Source: Microbacterium sp. MYb54 (GTDB lineage: Bacteria > Actinomycetota > Actinomycetes > Actinomycetales > Microbacteriaceae). From it: a stretch of DNA of 64,000 bases. Below the pieces are notes generated by a model. That model saw nothing but the letters and a program-made list of their open reading frames with translations, was not told the origin of the DNA and did not search any database. The stretch is taken from positions 124,001 to 188,000 of the forward strand of contig NZ_PCPA01000007.1 in the NCBI RefSeq assembly GCF_002979515.1, read 5' to 3'. Every line of letters starts with the position of its first letter. Position 1 is the first letter of the stretch. The position numbers and the translations under genes are program-made. Of the stretch, positions 36,390 to 44,932 are shown piece by piece.

Positions 36390-37309
36390 GCGTTGCGACG
36401 TCCGATCCTGCCGATGACGGCGACGAACACGAGGATGATCGCGCTCAGCACGGTGGCCAGAGCACAGGCGAGCCCGACCTCGTTCGATGTGAAGACGAGC
36501 TTGTAGATGAGCACTCCCGGCACGATCGTCTGGTAGCCGGGACCACCGCCGGTCGTCACGTAGACGATGTCGAAGCTCGCCAGCGCCGCGATCATGGTGA
36601 CTGTGGTCGCGACGACGACCTCCGCCCGGACTCCGGGGACGGTCACATGCCAGAACTGTCGGATCGGACCGCAGCGATCGAGGCGCGCCGCCTCGTAGAG
36701 CGACGGATCGATCTTCTGGATGCCGGCGAGCAGCAGCATCATGCACAGGCCCGTGGTCACCCAGGTGCCGATCACTCCGACCGCGGGGTAGGCCCAGGTG
36801 AAGTCGCCGAGCCATGCCCGCGCCACATCCCCCAGCCCCATGGCCGTGAGCACCTGGTTGATAGGCCCGTCGGCGGCGTAGAGGTAGCGCCACACGACGC
36901 CGACAGCGACGAGCGGGAGGATCTGCGGGAGGAACAGCACCGTGCGGACGAAACCCGAACCTCGTCGAGGACGAGCAGCGATCACCGCGGCGATGATGAG
37001 TCCGAGGATGACGGGGAACACCGTGTAGAAGACGATGAACCCGAGCCCGTTGCGCAGTGCGACCAGCAGTCGCTCATCGGTCGCGACCTTCACGTAGTTC
37101 TCGATGCCGGCCCAGGTGGCGGCGCCGATGCCGTCCCATTCCCAGAACGACAGCCAGATGCTCTGCACCCAAGGAGCGATGGTGAATGTGCCGTAGAACA
37201 CGAGGGCCGGCAGCAGGTACAGGAGCGCGCTCCAGCCCCGACGGGAGGGACGGGAGGAGGCGACCTTGGGGCCGGACTCCTCCCGCTCCCGAGACGAAGT
37301 GGTCGTCAT
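36386..37309 (-). CDS. Carbohydrate ABC permease, MalF type
   Basis: The product has 307 residues: a cytoplasmic N-terminus, six membrane helices and the EAA loop YEAARLDRCGPIRQFWHVTV. FLPQILPLVAVGVVWRYLY is typical of CUT1 permeases. It pairs with the MalG-type subunit. It starts 3 bases after the binding-protein stop. Confidence 0.94.
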   Translation of the reverse strand: MTTTSSREREESGPKVASSRPSRRGWSALLYLLPALVFYGTFTIAPWVQSIWLSFWEWDGIGAATWAGIENYVKVATDERLLVALRNGLGFIVFYTVFPVILGLIIAAVIAARPRRGSGFVRTVLFLPQILPLVAVGVVWRYLYAADGPINQVLTAMGLGDVARAWLGDFTWAYPAVGVIGTWVTTGLCMMLLLAGIQKIDPSLYEAARLDRCGPIRQFWHVTVPGVRAEVVVATTVTMIAALASFDIVYVTTGGGPGYQTIVPGVLIYKLVFTSNEVGLACALATVLSAIILVFVAVIGRIGRRNA

Positions 37310-37312
37310 CGA

Positions 37313-38635
37313 TCAGCCGGCGTGGGCGGCGGCCCAGTCGCCCTGAACCGATGAGAGGAAGGCGTCGACGGTCGTCTGACCGGCGATGAGCTGCTGCGTG
37401 CCCGCCTTGAGCGCGTCGTTCATCGTCGCGGTCGCATTGTTGTTGAACGCGACGAGCCCATCGGCGTCGGCGATCTGCGCCCACGCGGCGACGATGTCGC
37501 CCTGGAGGGTCCCGTCTTCGGCCACGGCCACGGTCGGGTCGTTCGGCATGAAGCCCTGTGCGAACTGCTGCTCACTCGCCTCGGGCGAGCGCAGGAAGTC
37601 GAGGAACGCCGCGGCCTCGTTCGGATGCTCGCTCTGCGAAGAGATGGCGTATGCGACCGAGGTGCCGATCCCCGTGACATTCTCGCCGGGGAAAGGAAGG
37701 AAGCCCGCATCGGCGCCGAGGCCGTCGCCGATCTTGCCGGCGTCCCAGATTCCGTCGACAAGGAAGAGCCCCTTACCGGCGATGAAGTTGTCGACGGCGC
37801 CCTGGAGGTCGGTGCCGTTCACGGTGGTCGGGTCGCCGAGGTAGCCCGCCTTCTGCCAGTCGACGAGCGTCTGCGCCGCGTCGCGGTTCGCATCGGTCTC
37901 GAAGGTCTCGCCCTCGTGCCCGAAGGCCCAGGCGTTGGCGGTGTCGGCACCGGACGATCCTTGACCGAGCAGCTGCACGACGAAGGCGGCATGCCCTTCG
38001 GCGTTGCCGACCTGGACCGGAAGCGCGCCCGCGGCGGAAGCCGTCTGCAGCGCCTTCTCGAAGTCGGCCGGCGACTGCGGCGCCTCGATCCCGAGCTGCG
38101 CTGCGAGCGCCTTGTTGTAGTACGCGCCGACCAGCGAGAAGCCCGCCGGCGCCGCATAGAGGGCGCCACCCTCGCCCAGCGTGGTGCCGTCGTCGGCGAC
38201 GCGCCACTGGTTGAGCTGGTTGGCGGGGTAGAAGTCGTCCCACCCGTAGAGACCGGCGTAGTCGTCGAGCGGCAGCACGAGCTTGTTCTTGACGGTGTTG
38301 GCCACGGCGTTGAGAAGCACGATGTCGGGCGACTGGTCGCCGGACAGGTTCAGGTTCACGCTCTGGTTGTAGTCGTCGTAGTTCGTCTGGGAGTACTCGA
38401 TGGTGATGTTCGGGTGCTCAGCCTCGAAGGCCGCGATGGTCGCCTCCGTGGCGGCTCCGGACTCCGGGGTCGACATCAGCGTGAGCGTGATCTCGTCGGT
38501 GGTCAGCTCGGTGCTGGCTTCGACGTCTGCTGCGGGACCGCTGGTCGTCGCGCCGGGTGCGCAGGCGGTGAGAGCGATGCCGAGGAGGGTTCCGGCCGCA
38601 AGCGGCGCGAGGACGAGTCGGGTGCGTCTTTGCAT
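37313..38635 (-). CDS. Sugar-binding lipoprotein of the ABC importer
   Basis: The product has 440 residues. The signal peptide ends with a lipobox LTAC (Cys25 by count of MQRRTRLVLAPLAAGTLLGI and following), then a Ser/Thr/Ala-rich linker and a CUT1 solute-binding domain (ITLTLMSTPESGAATEATIA). The likely substrate is an oligosaccharide; the shared operator with the glucanase gene suggests a beta-glucan fragment. ATG 38635 is chosen over an open frame to 38692 because that extra part covers the operator motif. Confidence 0.92.
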   Translation of the reverse strand: MQRRTRLVLAPLAAGTLLGIALTACAPGATTSGPAADVEASTELTTDEITLTLMSTPESGAATEATIAAFEAEHPNITIEYSQTNYDDYNQSVNLNLSGDQSPDIVLLNAVANTVKNKLVLPLDDYAGLYGWDDFYPANQLNQWRVADDGTTLGEGGALYAAPAGFSLVGAYYNKALAAQLGIEAPQSPADFEKALQTASAAGALPVQVGNAEGHAAFVVQLLGQGSSGADTANAWAFGHEGETFETDANRDAAQTLVDWQKAGYLGDPTTVNGTDLQGAVDNFIAGKGLFLVDGIWDAGKIGDGLGADAGFLPFPGENVTGIGTSVAYAISSQSEHPNEAAAFLDFLRSPEASEQQFAQGFMPNDPTVAVAEDGTLQGDIVAAWAQIADADGLVAFNNNATATMNDALKAGTQQLIAGQTTVDAFLSSVQGDWAAAHAG

Positions 38636-38675
38636 GAGTGTGTCGCCTTCGGGTGAGGGGAGCGTATTTTGCAAC

Positions 38676-38700
38676 ACTCCGGGGTAATTCATAATTTAGA
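38676..38700. promoter_or_regulatory. Candidate ROK operator of the sugar ABC operon
   Basis: On the minus strand the site reads AATTACCCCGGAGT (38689-38676), 12 of 14 positions identical with AATTACGCCAGAGT upstream of the glucanase gene (39874-39887). It lies in an AT-rich patch (TAATTCATAATTTAG) that is striking in this GC-rich sequence and probably contains the -35/-10 region. It is 41 bases from the binding-protein start and 57 from the divergent ROK gene. Confidence 0.6.
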
Positions 38701-38756
38701 ACTCGACGGGCCGCACTGTCAAGCGACGTGCGCACCGGATGTGATAGTCAGGACTC

Positions 38757-39872
38757 GTGACATCTCAGCCGCTCGGCACCGACCTCGCAGCCATGCGGCG
38801 ACTCAACGACCACGCCGTGCTGACAACCCTCTGGGAGGCCGACGGACCGTTGACCGCCACTCAGCTCGCGACCGTCACCGGCCTTTCCCGCACCACCGTC
38901 GAGGCCGTGCTGCCCGGGATGCTCGAGAGCGGGCTCGCGCTCGCCGAGCAGTTGCGCCCCAACCGAGCCGGGCGCCCAGCGAGGGGCTACAGCTTCGCGG
39001 CCGAGCACGGCGTGTCCGTGGGCATCGACATCGGCCCGCACGGCATCGCCGGCATCGCCGGCGACCTGCGCGGCACGGTCATCGCGCCGCACCGCCGGAT
39101 CGAACAGGACCTCTCCGACGGGGAGGACGCCGTCGCTGCCGTCATCGACCTCGTCAACACGCTGCTCGACGCGGCGCCGGCCACCCGCGAGCTCGCGGCA
39201 CTCACAGTGGGGATCCCCGGCATCGTCGACGCGAGCGGACACCCCGTGAAGACGACCGTCGTCCCCGACTGGCTGGCCGCCGACATCGACGCCCACCTGC
39301 GGCGCGCGTTCCCCGAAGCGAAGATCGCCTTCGACAACGACACCAAGCTCGCGGCGATCGCCGAGATCGAGAGCGGCGCCGTCGGCCCAGATGAGACCGC
39401 CGTCCTGCTCAGGATCGGCAACCGGATCTCCGCGGCCTCCATCGTCGACGGCCGCGTCGCCCGAGGCGCACACGGTGCGGCGGGCGAGATCGGGGCACTC
39501 GGCCGCGTCGCGTGGCCCCAAGCGCAGCAGCGCCTCACGACCCGCGCCGCCGGCCAGATCGAACGCCTGTTCCTCGGAGGCGATGATCTGTCCGATCAGG
39601 CCGACGCCGCCGTCTCCGAGTTCGCGGCGGACATCGCCGACGGCCTCGGCGCCCTGGTCCTCGCGATCGACCCGCACGCCGTGGTGATCAGCAGCAGCAT
39701 CCCTGCCGCATCCATCCGGCTCGCCGAAGCCCTGAGCCGCGAGCTGAGCGGGCGGGCTCTGTTCCTCCCCGAGGTGAGGGCGTCCGTGCTGGGCGCGGCA
39801 GCCCCCTGCCTGGGAGCTCTCGCTGTAAGCACGACGGCCGTCCATGAGCGGTTGTTCGACCGCGAGTATTGA
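38757..39872 (+). CDS. ROK-family transcriptional regulator
   Basis: The product has 371 residues: N-terminal winged helix (about 10-65; TATQLATVTGLSRTTVEAVL), then a sugar-kinase-like ROK domain with VGIDIGPHGIAGIAGDLRG and TVGIPGIVDASG. The usual zinc-binding CxCGxxGC motif is missing; the matching region reads HGAAGEIGALGRVAWPQAQ. It is thus a repressor-like ROK protein, sensing a sugar. GTG 38757 has GATAGT 8 bases upstream and could be leaderless. It sits between the ABC operon and the glucanase gene and probably controls both. Confidence 0.9.
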   Translation: MTSQPLGTDLAAMRRLNDHAVLTTLWEADGPLTATQLATVTGLSRTTVEAVLPGMLESGLALAEQLRPNRAGRPARGYSFAAEHGVSVGIDIGPHGIAGIAGDLRGTVIAPHRRIEQDLSDGEDAVAAVIDLVNTLLDAAPATRELAALTVGIPGIVDASGHPVKTTVVPDWLAADIDAHLRRAFPEAKIAFDNDTKLAAIAEIESGAVGPDETAVLLRIGNRISAASIVDGRVARGAHGAAGEIGALGRVAWPQAQQRLTTRAAGQIERLFLGGDDLSDQADAAVSEFAADIADGLGALVLAIDPHAVVISSSIPAASIRLAEALSRELSGRALFLPEVRASVLGAAAPCLGALAVSTTAVHERLFDREY

Positions 39873-39898
39873 CAATTACGCCAGAGTCCGGGTTAATT
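39869..39898 (+). promoter_or_regulatory. Promoter and candidate ROK operator of the glucanase gene
   Basis: TTGACA (39869-39874) is a perfect -35, with TTAATT (39893-39898) 18 bases on as a possible -10. Between and over them lies AATTACGCCAGAGT, the motif shared with the ABC operon promoter, which with CCGGGTTAATT forms an imperfect palindrome. A repressor here would sit across the polymerase site. Confidence 0.62.
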
Positions 39899-39965
39899 AC
39901 CTCGCCGGTCGCTTTCGCATCGACGCGTCCGGGAAGAAGATCACCGCCGATCCCCGAGGAGCATG

Positions 39966-41249
39966 ATGACCCGCCCGAAACTCGCACGTCGCCTCACGGC
40001 ATCCGCCGCAGTGGTGGCCTCCGTGGCCGCCCTCACTCTCCTGGGCCCCGCCGCCTGGGCTGCCGACACGCCCCCGAACCCCGTCGACAAGTCGGGGTAC
40101 ACCCTCGACTTCAGCGAGGAGTTCGGCGGCACGACGCTCGACACCAGCAAGTGGATGCCGAACTATCTTCCGCACTGGGTCCCCGCAGAGGACTTCGCCG
40201 ACACGGCGGCTCGCTACACGATCTCGAACGGCACCATCAAGCTCCGGGTCGAGCAGAACCAGCCGCCGTGGAACCCCGACCAGGACGGAACCGTGGTGTC
40301 GTCCGCGATCCAGACGCACAACCAGAACAATTGGCATCCCTTCAACGGCAGCGCCGTGAACCGCAACAACCTGCCGACATTCGACGGGTACTCCACGAAG
40401 TACGGCTATTTCGAAGTGCGTGCGAAGAACTCCAATGCCGGAGGCGGCGGGCACCAGGCCCTGTGGCTCGTGGGCACCAACACCACCGGCGGGCAGTCGG
40501 AGATCGACATGATCGAAACGTTCTTCAGTACTCCGAACAGCTGGCGCATCGCCGCCTACGGGTGGGGCGACCCGAACTTCCTCGGTTCGTGGTCTCTCGA
40601 CACCGTTCCTGTCTCCGGCTCTCCGACGACCGAGTTCCACGTCTACTCGATGGACTGGACGCCCACACAGCTGCGGTTCTACTACGACGGCCAATTGGTG
40701 AAGACGCTCAACGACGCTCCGAACACGGCCATGGGCATCATCATGAACATCTACACGGGAGCGGGCTCCGGCCAGCCCAACAGCGTCTGGCCCAAGCAGT
40801 GGGAGGTCGACTACCTGCGCGTCTACAAGGACAACGCCGGCTACTCCGAAGCCGTGTCGCCCACGTGGAAGCTCATCAACAACCGGCACCGCGCCGGCGC
40901 GATCAACATCGAGCCGAATGACGGGCTGGTGCGCTTCGGAGAGGTGCCGTCGACGTACTGGAGCGCGCAATGGGTGCCGGAGACGGCTTCGGGCACGACG
41001 AAGTACCGGAACCGGTGGACCAATCAGTACCTCTACGTGAACGGCACGAACGTGCGGCACGGAACCGCGGCAGCGGCGGGAACGGCCGCCGAATGGTCGA
41101 CTCCCGACGCCGGCGGAGGGTTCACGCGCATCCAGAACGCCTCGGGTGCCCTCCACGTCGAGAACAACACCGGCAAGGTCGAGTTCGCAAACGTGTCCAG
41201 CAGCTGGTGGTCTTCGCACTGGCAGCTCAAAGCCGCTCCCGCGAACTGA
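39966..41249 (+). CDS. Secreted GH16 endo-beta-glucanase with C-terminal trefoil-like domain
   Basis: Counting from the first of two adjacent ATGs (39963) the product has 428 residues. A Sec signal peptide ends near AWA-AD (about 34). The GH16 domain spans 40-290, with the catalytic ExDxxE as EIDMIE (Glu180, Asp182, Glu185) and HQALWLVG. The part 300-428, rich in tryptophan and asparagine, resembles a beta-trefoil or other carbohydrate-binding module. It probably cuts beta-1,3-glucan (laminarin-like). GAGGAG is 6 bases before the second ATG, which I use. The shared operator ties it to the sugar importer. Confidence 0.9.
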   Translation: MTRPKLARRLTASAAVVASVAALTLLGPAAWAADTPPNPVDKSGYTLDFSEEFGGTTLDTSKWMPNYLPHWVPAEDFADTAARYTISNGTIKLRVEQNQPPWNPDQDGTVVSSAIQTHNQNNWHPFNGSAVNRNNLPTFDGYSTKYGYFEVRAKNSNAGGGGHQALWLVGTNTTGGQSEIDMIETFFSTPNSWRIAAYGWGDPNFLGSWSLDTVPVSGSPTTEFHVYSMDWTPTQLRFYYDGQLVKTLNDAPNTAMGIIMNIYTGAGSGQPNSVWPKQWEVDYLRVYKDNAGYSEAVSPTWKLINNRHRAGAINIEPNDGLVRFGEVPSTYWSAQWVPETASGTTKYRNRWTNQYLYVNGTNVRHGTAAAAGTAAEWSTPDAGGGFTRIQNASGALHVENNTGKVEFANVSSSWWSSHWQLKAAPAN

Positions 41250-41259
41250 CCCCGACATC

Positions 41260-41287
41260 GGGAGGGGGACCCGTCGGTCCCCCTCCC
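41260..41287 (+). terminator. Hairpin after the glucanase gene
   Basis: GGGAGGGGGACC (41260-41271) and GGTCCCCCTCCC (41276-41287) pair perfectly over 12 bases around CGTC, starting 11 bases after the stop. There is no T-run, but stability is high. The next gene's ribosome site (GAGGAG) begins only a few bases later. Confidence 0.8.
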
Positions 41288-41303
41288 CTCCGAGGAGAAC
41301 CTC

Positions 41304-41942
41304 ATGCGCACGACACGACCGCGATCCGCCTCCGCACTCCTGCTGACTCTCGCTCTGCTGGCAGGAAGCGGAAGCCTGATCGGCTGCACCGACTCGTCGT
41401 CACCGGCCGCCTCCGCCGCCCCGAGTGCGACACCGCCCGGGTTCGATCCGGACGCGACCCTGTGGACTCTCGCCTCGACCGGAGAGGAGCTGTCGCTCGA
41501 GGACGAAGATGTGCAGGCTCTGCAAGAGGTCGTGGCTCTGCACTCCGGAGCCTCGGACAACCGTTCACCCGCCACCATCGTGGACTCCGTCGATGCCGAG
41601 GAATCGTTCTTCACGCCGCTGTTCGTCGAGAAGCTCGGGACCGACAGCTACCGCGACGCCCTCGTGGCGATGTACGTGGACAACGACCTGACGATCGAGC
41701 AGACCGGCGTCGCCTGGACTCCGTCGATGATCGACGCCGGGCGCACGAAGGCGACGGTCGGGTTCGAGTCACTCTTCCGCATCGTCAGCGCATCGGAGGG
41801 TTACCTCCACGAGCTCGGCATCGACGCCGGTGCGGAGTTCGCCCAACCCCGGGAGTACACCCTCACGAAGATCGACGGCGTGTGGCTCATCGACGACATC
41901 GCGAAGGGACCACTGCGCGCCACATCCGAACCCGCGCCATAA
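41304..41942 (+). CDS. Hypothetical lipoprotein
   Basis: The product has 212 residues with a lipoprotein signal peptide (LLTLALLAGSGSLIGC, Cys28) and a Ser/Ala/Pro-rich linker, then an acidic domain of about 150 residues. The domain resembles NTF2-like accessory domains in general shape (WTPSMIDAGRTKATVGFESL; YTLTKIDGVWLIDDI), but I do not assign a family. GAGGAG precedes the ATG by 6 bases. It follows the glucanase terminator on the same strand; a role in glucan use is not shown. Confidence 0.8.
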   Translation: MRTTRPRSASALLLTLALLAGSGSLIGCTDSSSPAASAAPSATPPGFDPDATLWTLASTGEELSLEDEDVQALQEVVALHSGASDNRSPATIVDSVDAEESFFTPLFVEKLGTDSYRDALVAMYVDNDLTIEQTGVAWTPSMIDAGRTKATVGFESLFRIVSASEGYLHELGIDAGAEFAQPREYTLTKIDGVWLIDDIAKGPLRATSEPAP

Positions 41943-42021
41943 CCACTGGCCGCCCTCTCCTGCGCCCCTCTCCTGCGCCCCGGTCCGCAGCCACGGCATC
42001 CGCACGACTAGCGTGGGGGTC

Positions 42022-43059
42022 ATGCGCATCCCCGCCGCGATCCGCGCCTCAAAGCGCTCCCCGCTGCTGCAGGTCGTGAAGTCGGCCGCAGCGACGATCG
42101 CCGCGTGGCTCATCGCCGGATGGGTGTTCCCCGCACAGCTGCCGGTCTTCGCCGCGATCGCCGCCCTGCTGGTGGTGCAGCCCAGTGTGAACCAGTCGCT
42201 GTCGAAGGCGCTCGAGCGCAGCATCGGAGTGATCGCGGGTGTCGTGATCGCCGTCGCGCTGGGGCTGCTGCTCGGCTCGCCCAGCTGGATCGTGCTGCTC
42301 GCGATCGTCGTCGCGATGCTCGTCGCCTGGATCTTCCGGGCCTCACCCGGCACCGGCAACCAGGTCGCGATCTCGGCGATGCTCGTGCTGGCACTGGGGT
42401 CTTCCAGCCCCGAGTATGCGTTCGCGCGCATCGTCGAGACCCTGATCGGCGTCGTGATCGGCATCGTGGTGAACGCGCTCATCGTGCCGCCCGTGCTGGT
42501 CGCGCCCGCACGCCGAGATGTCGGACTGCTCGGCAGCGAGCTCGCAGCGAGCCTGGACCGCCTTGCGGATGCGCTTCCGGAACCGCAGACCCCGGCGAAG
42601 CTGCAGGAGCTGATGCTCGAGGTGCGGCTGCTGCGCCCGATGAAGGACGCTGCAGAGGCATCCATCGCCGCCGGCGAGGAGTCGCTCACCCTGAACCCGC
42701 GACGCTCGACCCACCGTGCAGACCTTCGCGAGATGCGGACACTGCTCGACCGACTCTCCCCCATCGTCACGCAGACGATCGGCATGACCCGCGCGTACTT
42801 CGACCACTACGACGACACGATCGGCGAAGAGCCTGCGGTGGCCGCGATCGCCGAGCAGCTGCGGCGGGCTGGGCATGATGTGCGCCTCGCCGTGCAGATC
42901 GCCGAGGCCTCGCCCGAGCCCGACACCATGACCTCGGCGATCCCCGCGCTCACCGCTCCGCTCGTGATCCGGCCACCGTCGTCGCAGCACTGGATCCTGA
43001 TCGGATCGCTCATGGAAGACCTCCGCCGAATCAGGGGCGAGCTGGTCGACGAGGACTGA
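42022..43059 (+). CDS. FUSC/aromatic-acid-exporter-like membrane protein
   Basis: The product has 345 residues: about six N-terminal membrane helices (residues 10-165, e.g. VVKSAAATIAAWLIAGWVFP and LVVQPSVNQSLSKALERSIG), then a cytoplasmic helical domain. This is half of the usual FUSC/ArAE layout, common in actinobacteria. It may export organic acids or peptides. The ATG at 42022 is preceded by TAGCGT seven bases away and no clear ribosome site, so a leaderless mRNA is possible. The gene before ends 80 bases upstream, across a short tandem repeat of CTCTCCTGCGCCCC. Confidence 0.82.
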   Translation: MRIPAAIRASKRSPLLQVVKSAAATIAAWLIAGWVFPAQLPVFAAIAALLVVQPSVNQSLSKALERSIGVIAGVVIAVALGLLLGSPSWIVLLAIVVAMLVAWIFRASPGTGNQVAISAMLVLALGSSSPEYAFARIVETLIGVVIGIVVNALIVPPVLVAPARRDVGLLGSELAASLDRLADALPEPQTPAKLQELMLEVRLLRPMKDAAEASIAAGEESLTLNPRRSTHRADLREMRTLLDRLSPIVTQTIGMTRAYFDHYDDTIGEEPAVAAIAEQLRRAGHDVRLAVQIAEASPEPDTMTSAIPALTAPLVIRPPSSQHWILIGSLMEDLRRIRGELVDED

Positions 43060-43079
43060 GCCCGGCTTACGCTGGAGGC

Positions 43080-43748
43080 ATGTCCGACTTCACCGTCCCG
43101 AAAGCACTCGGGGAACTCGCCGCTCTGGAAGACCCGAAGATGCGCGCGGCCAACGAGAAGCGCGGCGACGACCACGGCATCAACCTCAGCCGCATGCGGG
43201 CGCTGGCCAAGCGGATCAAGACCGACCAGCTCCTCGCCCAGGAGCTGTGGGCCACCGGCGAGACGCCCGCGCAACTGCTGGCCCTGCTGATCTGCCGCCC
43301 TCGCGACTTCTCGGCCGACGAACTCGACGCCATGCTGCGCGAGACCCGAGCACCCAAGGTCAACGACTGGTTCGTCAACTACGTCGCCAAGAAGACCCCG
43401 CTCGCCGAAGAGCTGCGACTGCGCTGGTTCGACGACGCCGACCCGACCGTCGCGGCTGCCGCCTGGTCGCTCACGACCGTGCGTGTGGTGAAGGACCCCG
43501 AAGGACTCGATCTGCCGCACCTGCTCGACCTGATCGAGCGGGATATGAAGGATGCGCCGTCGCGCCTGCAGTGGGCGATGAACGAGACCCTGGCGAACAT
43601 CGGCATCTTCCATCCGGAGCACCGTGCGAGGGCGTTGGAGATCGGCGAGCATCTGCAGGTTCTCGCCGACTACCCGACACCTCCGGGCTGCACCTCGCCC
43701 TTCGCGCCACTCTGGATCGGCGAGATCGTGCGGCGCCGCGAGGGCTGA
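43080..43748 (+). CDS. AlkD-like DNA alkylation repair protein
   Basis: The product has 222 residues built of HEAT-like helical pairs, the AlkD/DUF family pattern: MRALAKRIKTDQLLAQELWA, RDFSADELDAMLRE, and VNDWFVNYVAKKTPLAEELR. AlkD glycosylases remove bulky or positively charged alkylated bases; whether this member is active cannot be read. GGAGG stands 1-6 bases from ATG 43080 and TACGCT just before that, so the start may serve either mode of initiation. A stem-loop follows at 43773. Confidence 0.82.
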   Translation: MSDFTVPKALGELAALEDPKMRAANEKRGDDHGINLSRMRALAKRIKTDQLLAQELWATGETPAQLLALLICRPRDFSADELDAMLRETRAPKVNDWFVNYVAKKTPLAEELRLRWFDDADPTVAAAAWSLTTVRVVKDPEGLDLPHLLDLIERDMKDAPSRLQWAMNETLANIGIFHPEHRARALEIGEHLQVLADYPTPPGCTSPFAPLWIGEIVRRREG

Positions 43749-43772
43749 CCCGCGCCGGCATCGCGCCCCTGA

Positions 43773-43811
43773 GCTGCGGCACCGTGGCGTGTCTGATCCA
43801 CGTTCCGCAGC
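43773..43811 (+). terminator. Bipartite hairpin after the AlkD-like gene
   Basis: GCTGCGG (43773-43779) pairs with CCGCAGC (43805-43811), and inside it CGTGG (43783-43787) pairs with CCACG (43798-43802); a small internal loop separates them. It begins 25 bases after the stop codon. No T-run follows; an AT-rich promoter-like stretch begins at 43818. Confidence 0.6.
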
Positions 43812-43817
43812 ACAGTC

Positions 43818-43851
43818 GGTAACGTTATACACTTTATTCATTCGCATGTGC
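43818..43851 (+). promoter_or_regulatory. AT-rich promoter-like stretch before the roadblock operon
   Basis: The segment with GTAACGTTATACACTTTATTCA is unusually AT-rich for this window. TTATAC or TATTCA could be -10 hexamers. It is 60-90 bases before the first roadblock gene, leaving an untranslated leader with GGGGAAG as ribosome site. I cannot fix the -35. Confidence 0.45.
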
Positions 43852-43913
43852 ACTGGGGGTGACCGTAAGGCGCGGTCTCCGGCACCTGCGATCGAAACTG
43901 GGGAAGCATCACC

Positions 43914-44285
43914 ATGGCTACGCAAGACCAACTCAACGCACTCATCGCCGACATCGCGAGTGACATCAACGGGTTCATCGGAGCATCCGTCGTCGATGTC
44001 GAGTCCGGCCTCCCGCTCGCCTCGAACTCGGTCCGTCCGGACTTCGACCTCGACGTCGCCAGCGCGTACAACAGCGAGATGGTCAAGAGCAAGCGGAAGA
44101 CGATCGACGCCCTCCACCTCGACGCGACCCTCGAAGACATGCTGCTGACGCTGGACACGCAGCTGCATCTGCTCAAGATGATCGACGACGACACGTTCAT
44201 CTACCTCGCGGCAGACCGCCAGGCGACGAACATCGCCCTCCTCCGCTCCGCTGTGAACCGCCACGTGGCGGCCTTGAACGCTTGA
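43914..44285 (+). CDS. Roadblock/LC7-like protein
   Basis: The product has 123 residues in the roadblock/LC7 fold pattern: IADIASDINGFIGASVVDVE, SGLPLASNS, KSKRKTIDALHLDATLEDML and a C-terminal helix. Such proteins dimerise and regulate small GTPases (as MglB does for MglA). A GTPase gene follows with a 4-base overlap, and another roadblock gene after it. GGGGAAG is 7 bases before the ATG. Confidence 0.82.
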   Translation: MATQDQLNALIADIASDINGFIGASVVDVESGLPLASNSVRPDFDLDVASAYNSEMVKSKRKTIDALHLDATLEDMLLTLDTQLHLLKMIDDDTFIYLAADRQATNIALLRSAVNRHVAALNA

Positions 44286-44932
44286 CCGGTGAGGCCGTCG
44301 GAGACGACCGCCCCGAGAACGGCTCGTGGGTGCGCACCACTGCGTCGGATCTTTCGACGCGGCGCGCACGCTGGCGACGCGTGAGTCTGCCGACGCGCTT
44401 CCGCCTCGTCTTCGCCGGGCCTGTGGGCGCGGGAAAGACCACAGCTGTCCGCGCGCTGAGCGACATCGTGCCGGTCGACACCGACGTTCCCATCTCGGCA
44501 GGCTCCGCGGAGTACGGCGACGGAGAGAAGACGACCACCACGGTGGGACTCGACTACGGCGCCTGGAAGCCCACAGACGAGATCTCGGTGGCGCTCATCG
44601 GCGTTCCGGGTCAAGACCGCTTCGCTCACGCACGGCAGAGTGCCTCGACGCCCGACACACGCATCCTGCTGTGGCTGCGTGCAGACCGCGGGAGCATCCT
44701 CGACGACGCCGGCGAATGGCTGCCGCGATTCGCTGACGACCACGATCGCCTCGTGATCGCCGTGACCCACTGCGCTGACGATGCGATCGACACGGTGCGC
44801 GCGGAGCTCACCGAGACGTTGGACCGCTACGGGATACCCCACACGCGCGTTCTCGCGGCCGACGCGCGCGACCGCGAAAGCGTCATGCGGGCGGCCTGTG
44901 TGGCACTGGACCTCCCGGAAGAAGAGTCATGA
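44282..44932 (+). CDS. Small GTPase of the MglA/CvnD type
   Basis: The product has 216 residues from TTG 44282, which overlaps the previous stop (TTGA). An extra 35-residue polar N-terminus precedes the G domain. G1 is GPVGAGKT, G3 is GVPGQDRF (the MglA/CvnD form of DxxG) and G4 is probably THCADD. A later ATG does not occur before G1, supporting the TTG. It probably switches with the roadblock proteins on either side as GAP or scaffold. Streptomyces conservons contain the same GTPase type. Confidence 0.83.
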   Translation: MTGEAVGDDRPENGSWVRTTASDLSTRRARWRRVSLPTRFRLVFAGPVGAGKTTAVRALSDIVPVDTDVPISAGSAEYGDGEKTTTTVGLDYGAWKPTDEISVALIGVPGQDRFAHARQSASTPDTRILLWLRADRGSILDDAGEWLPRFADDHDRLVIAVTHCADDAIDTVRAELTETLDRYGIPHTRVLAADARDRESVMRAACVALDLPEEES

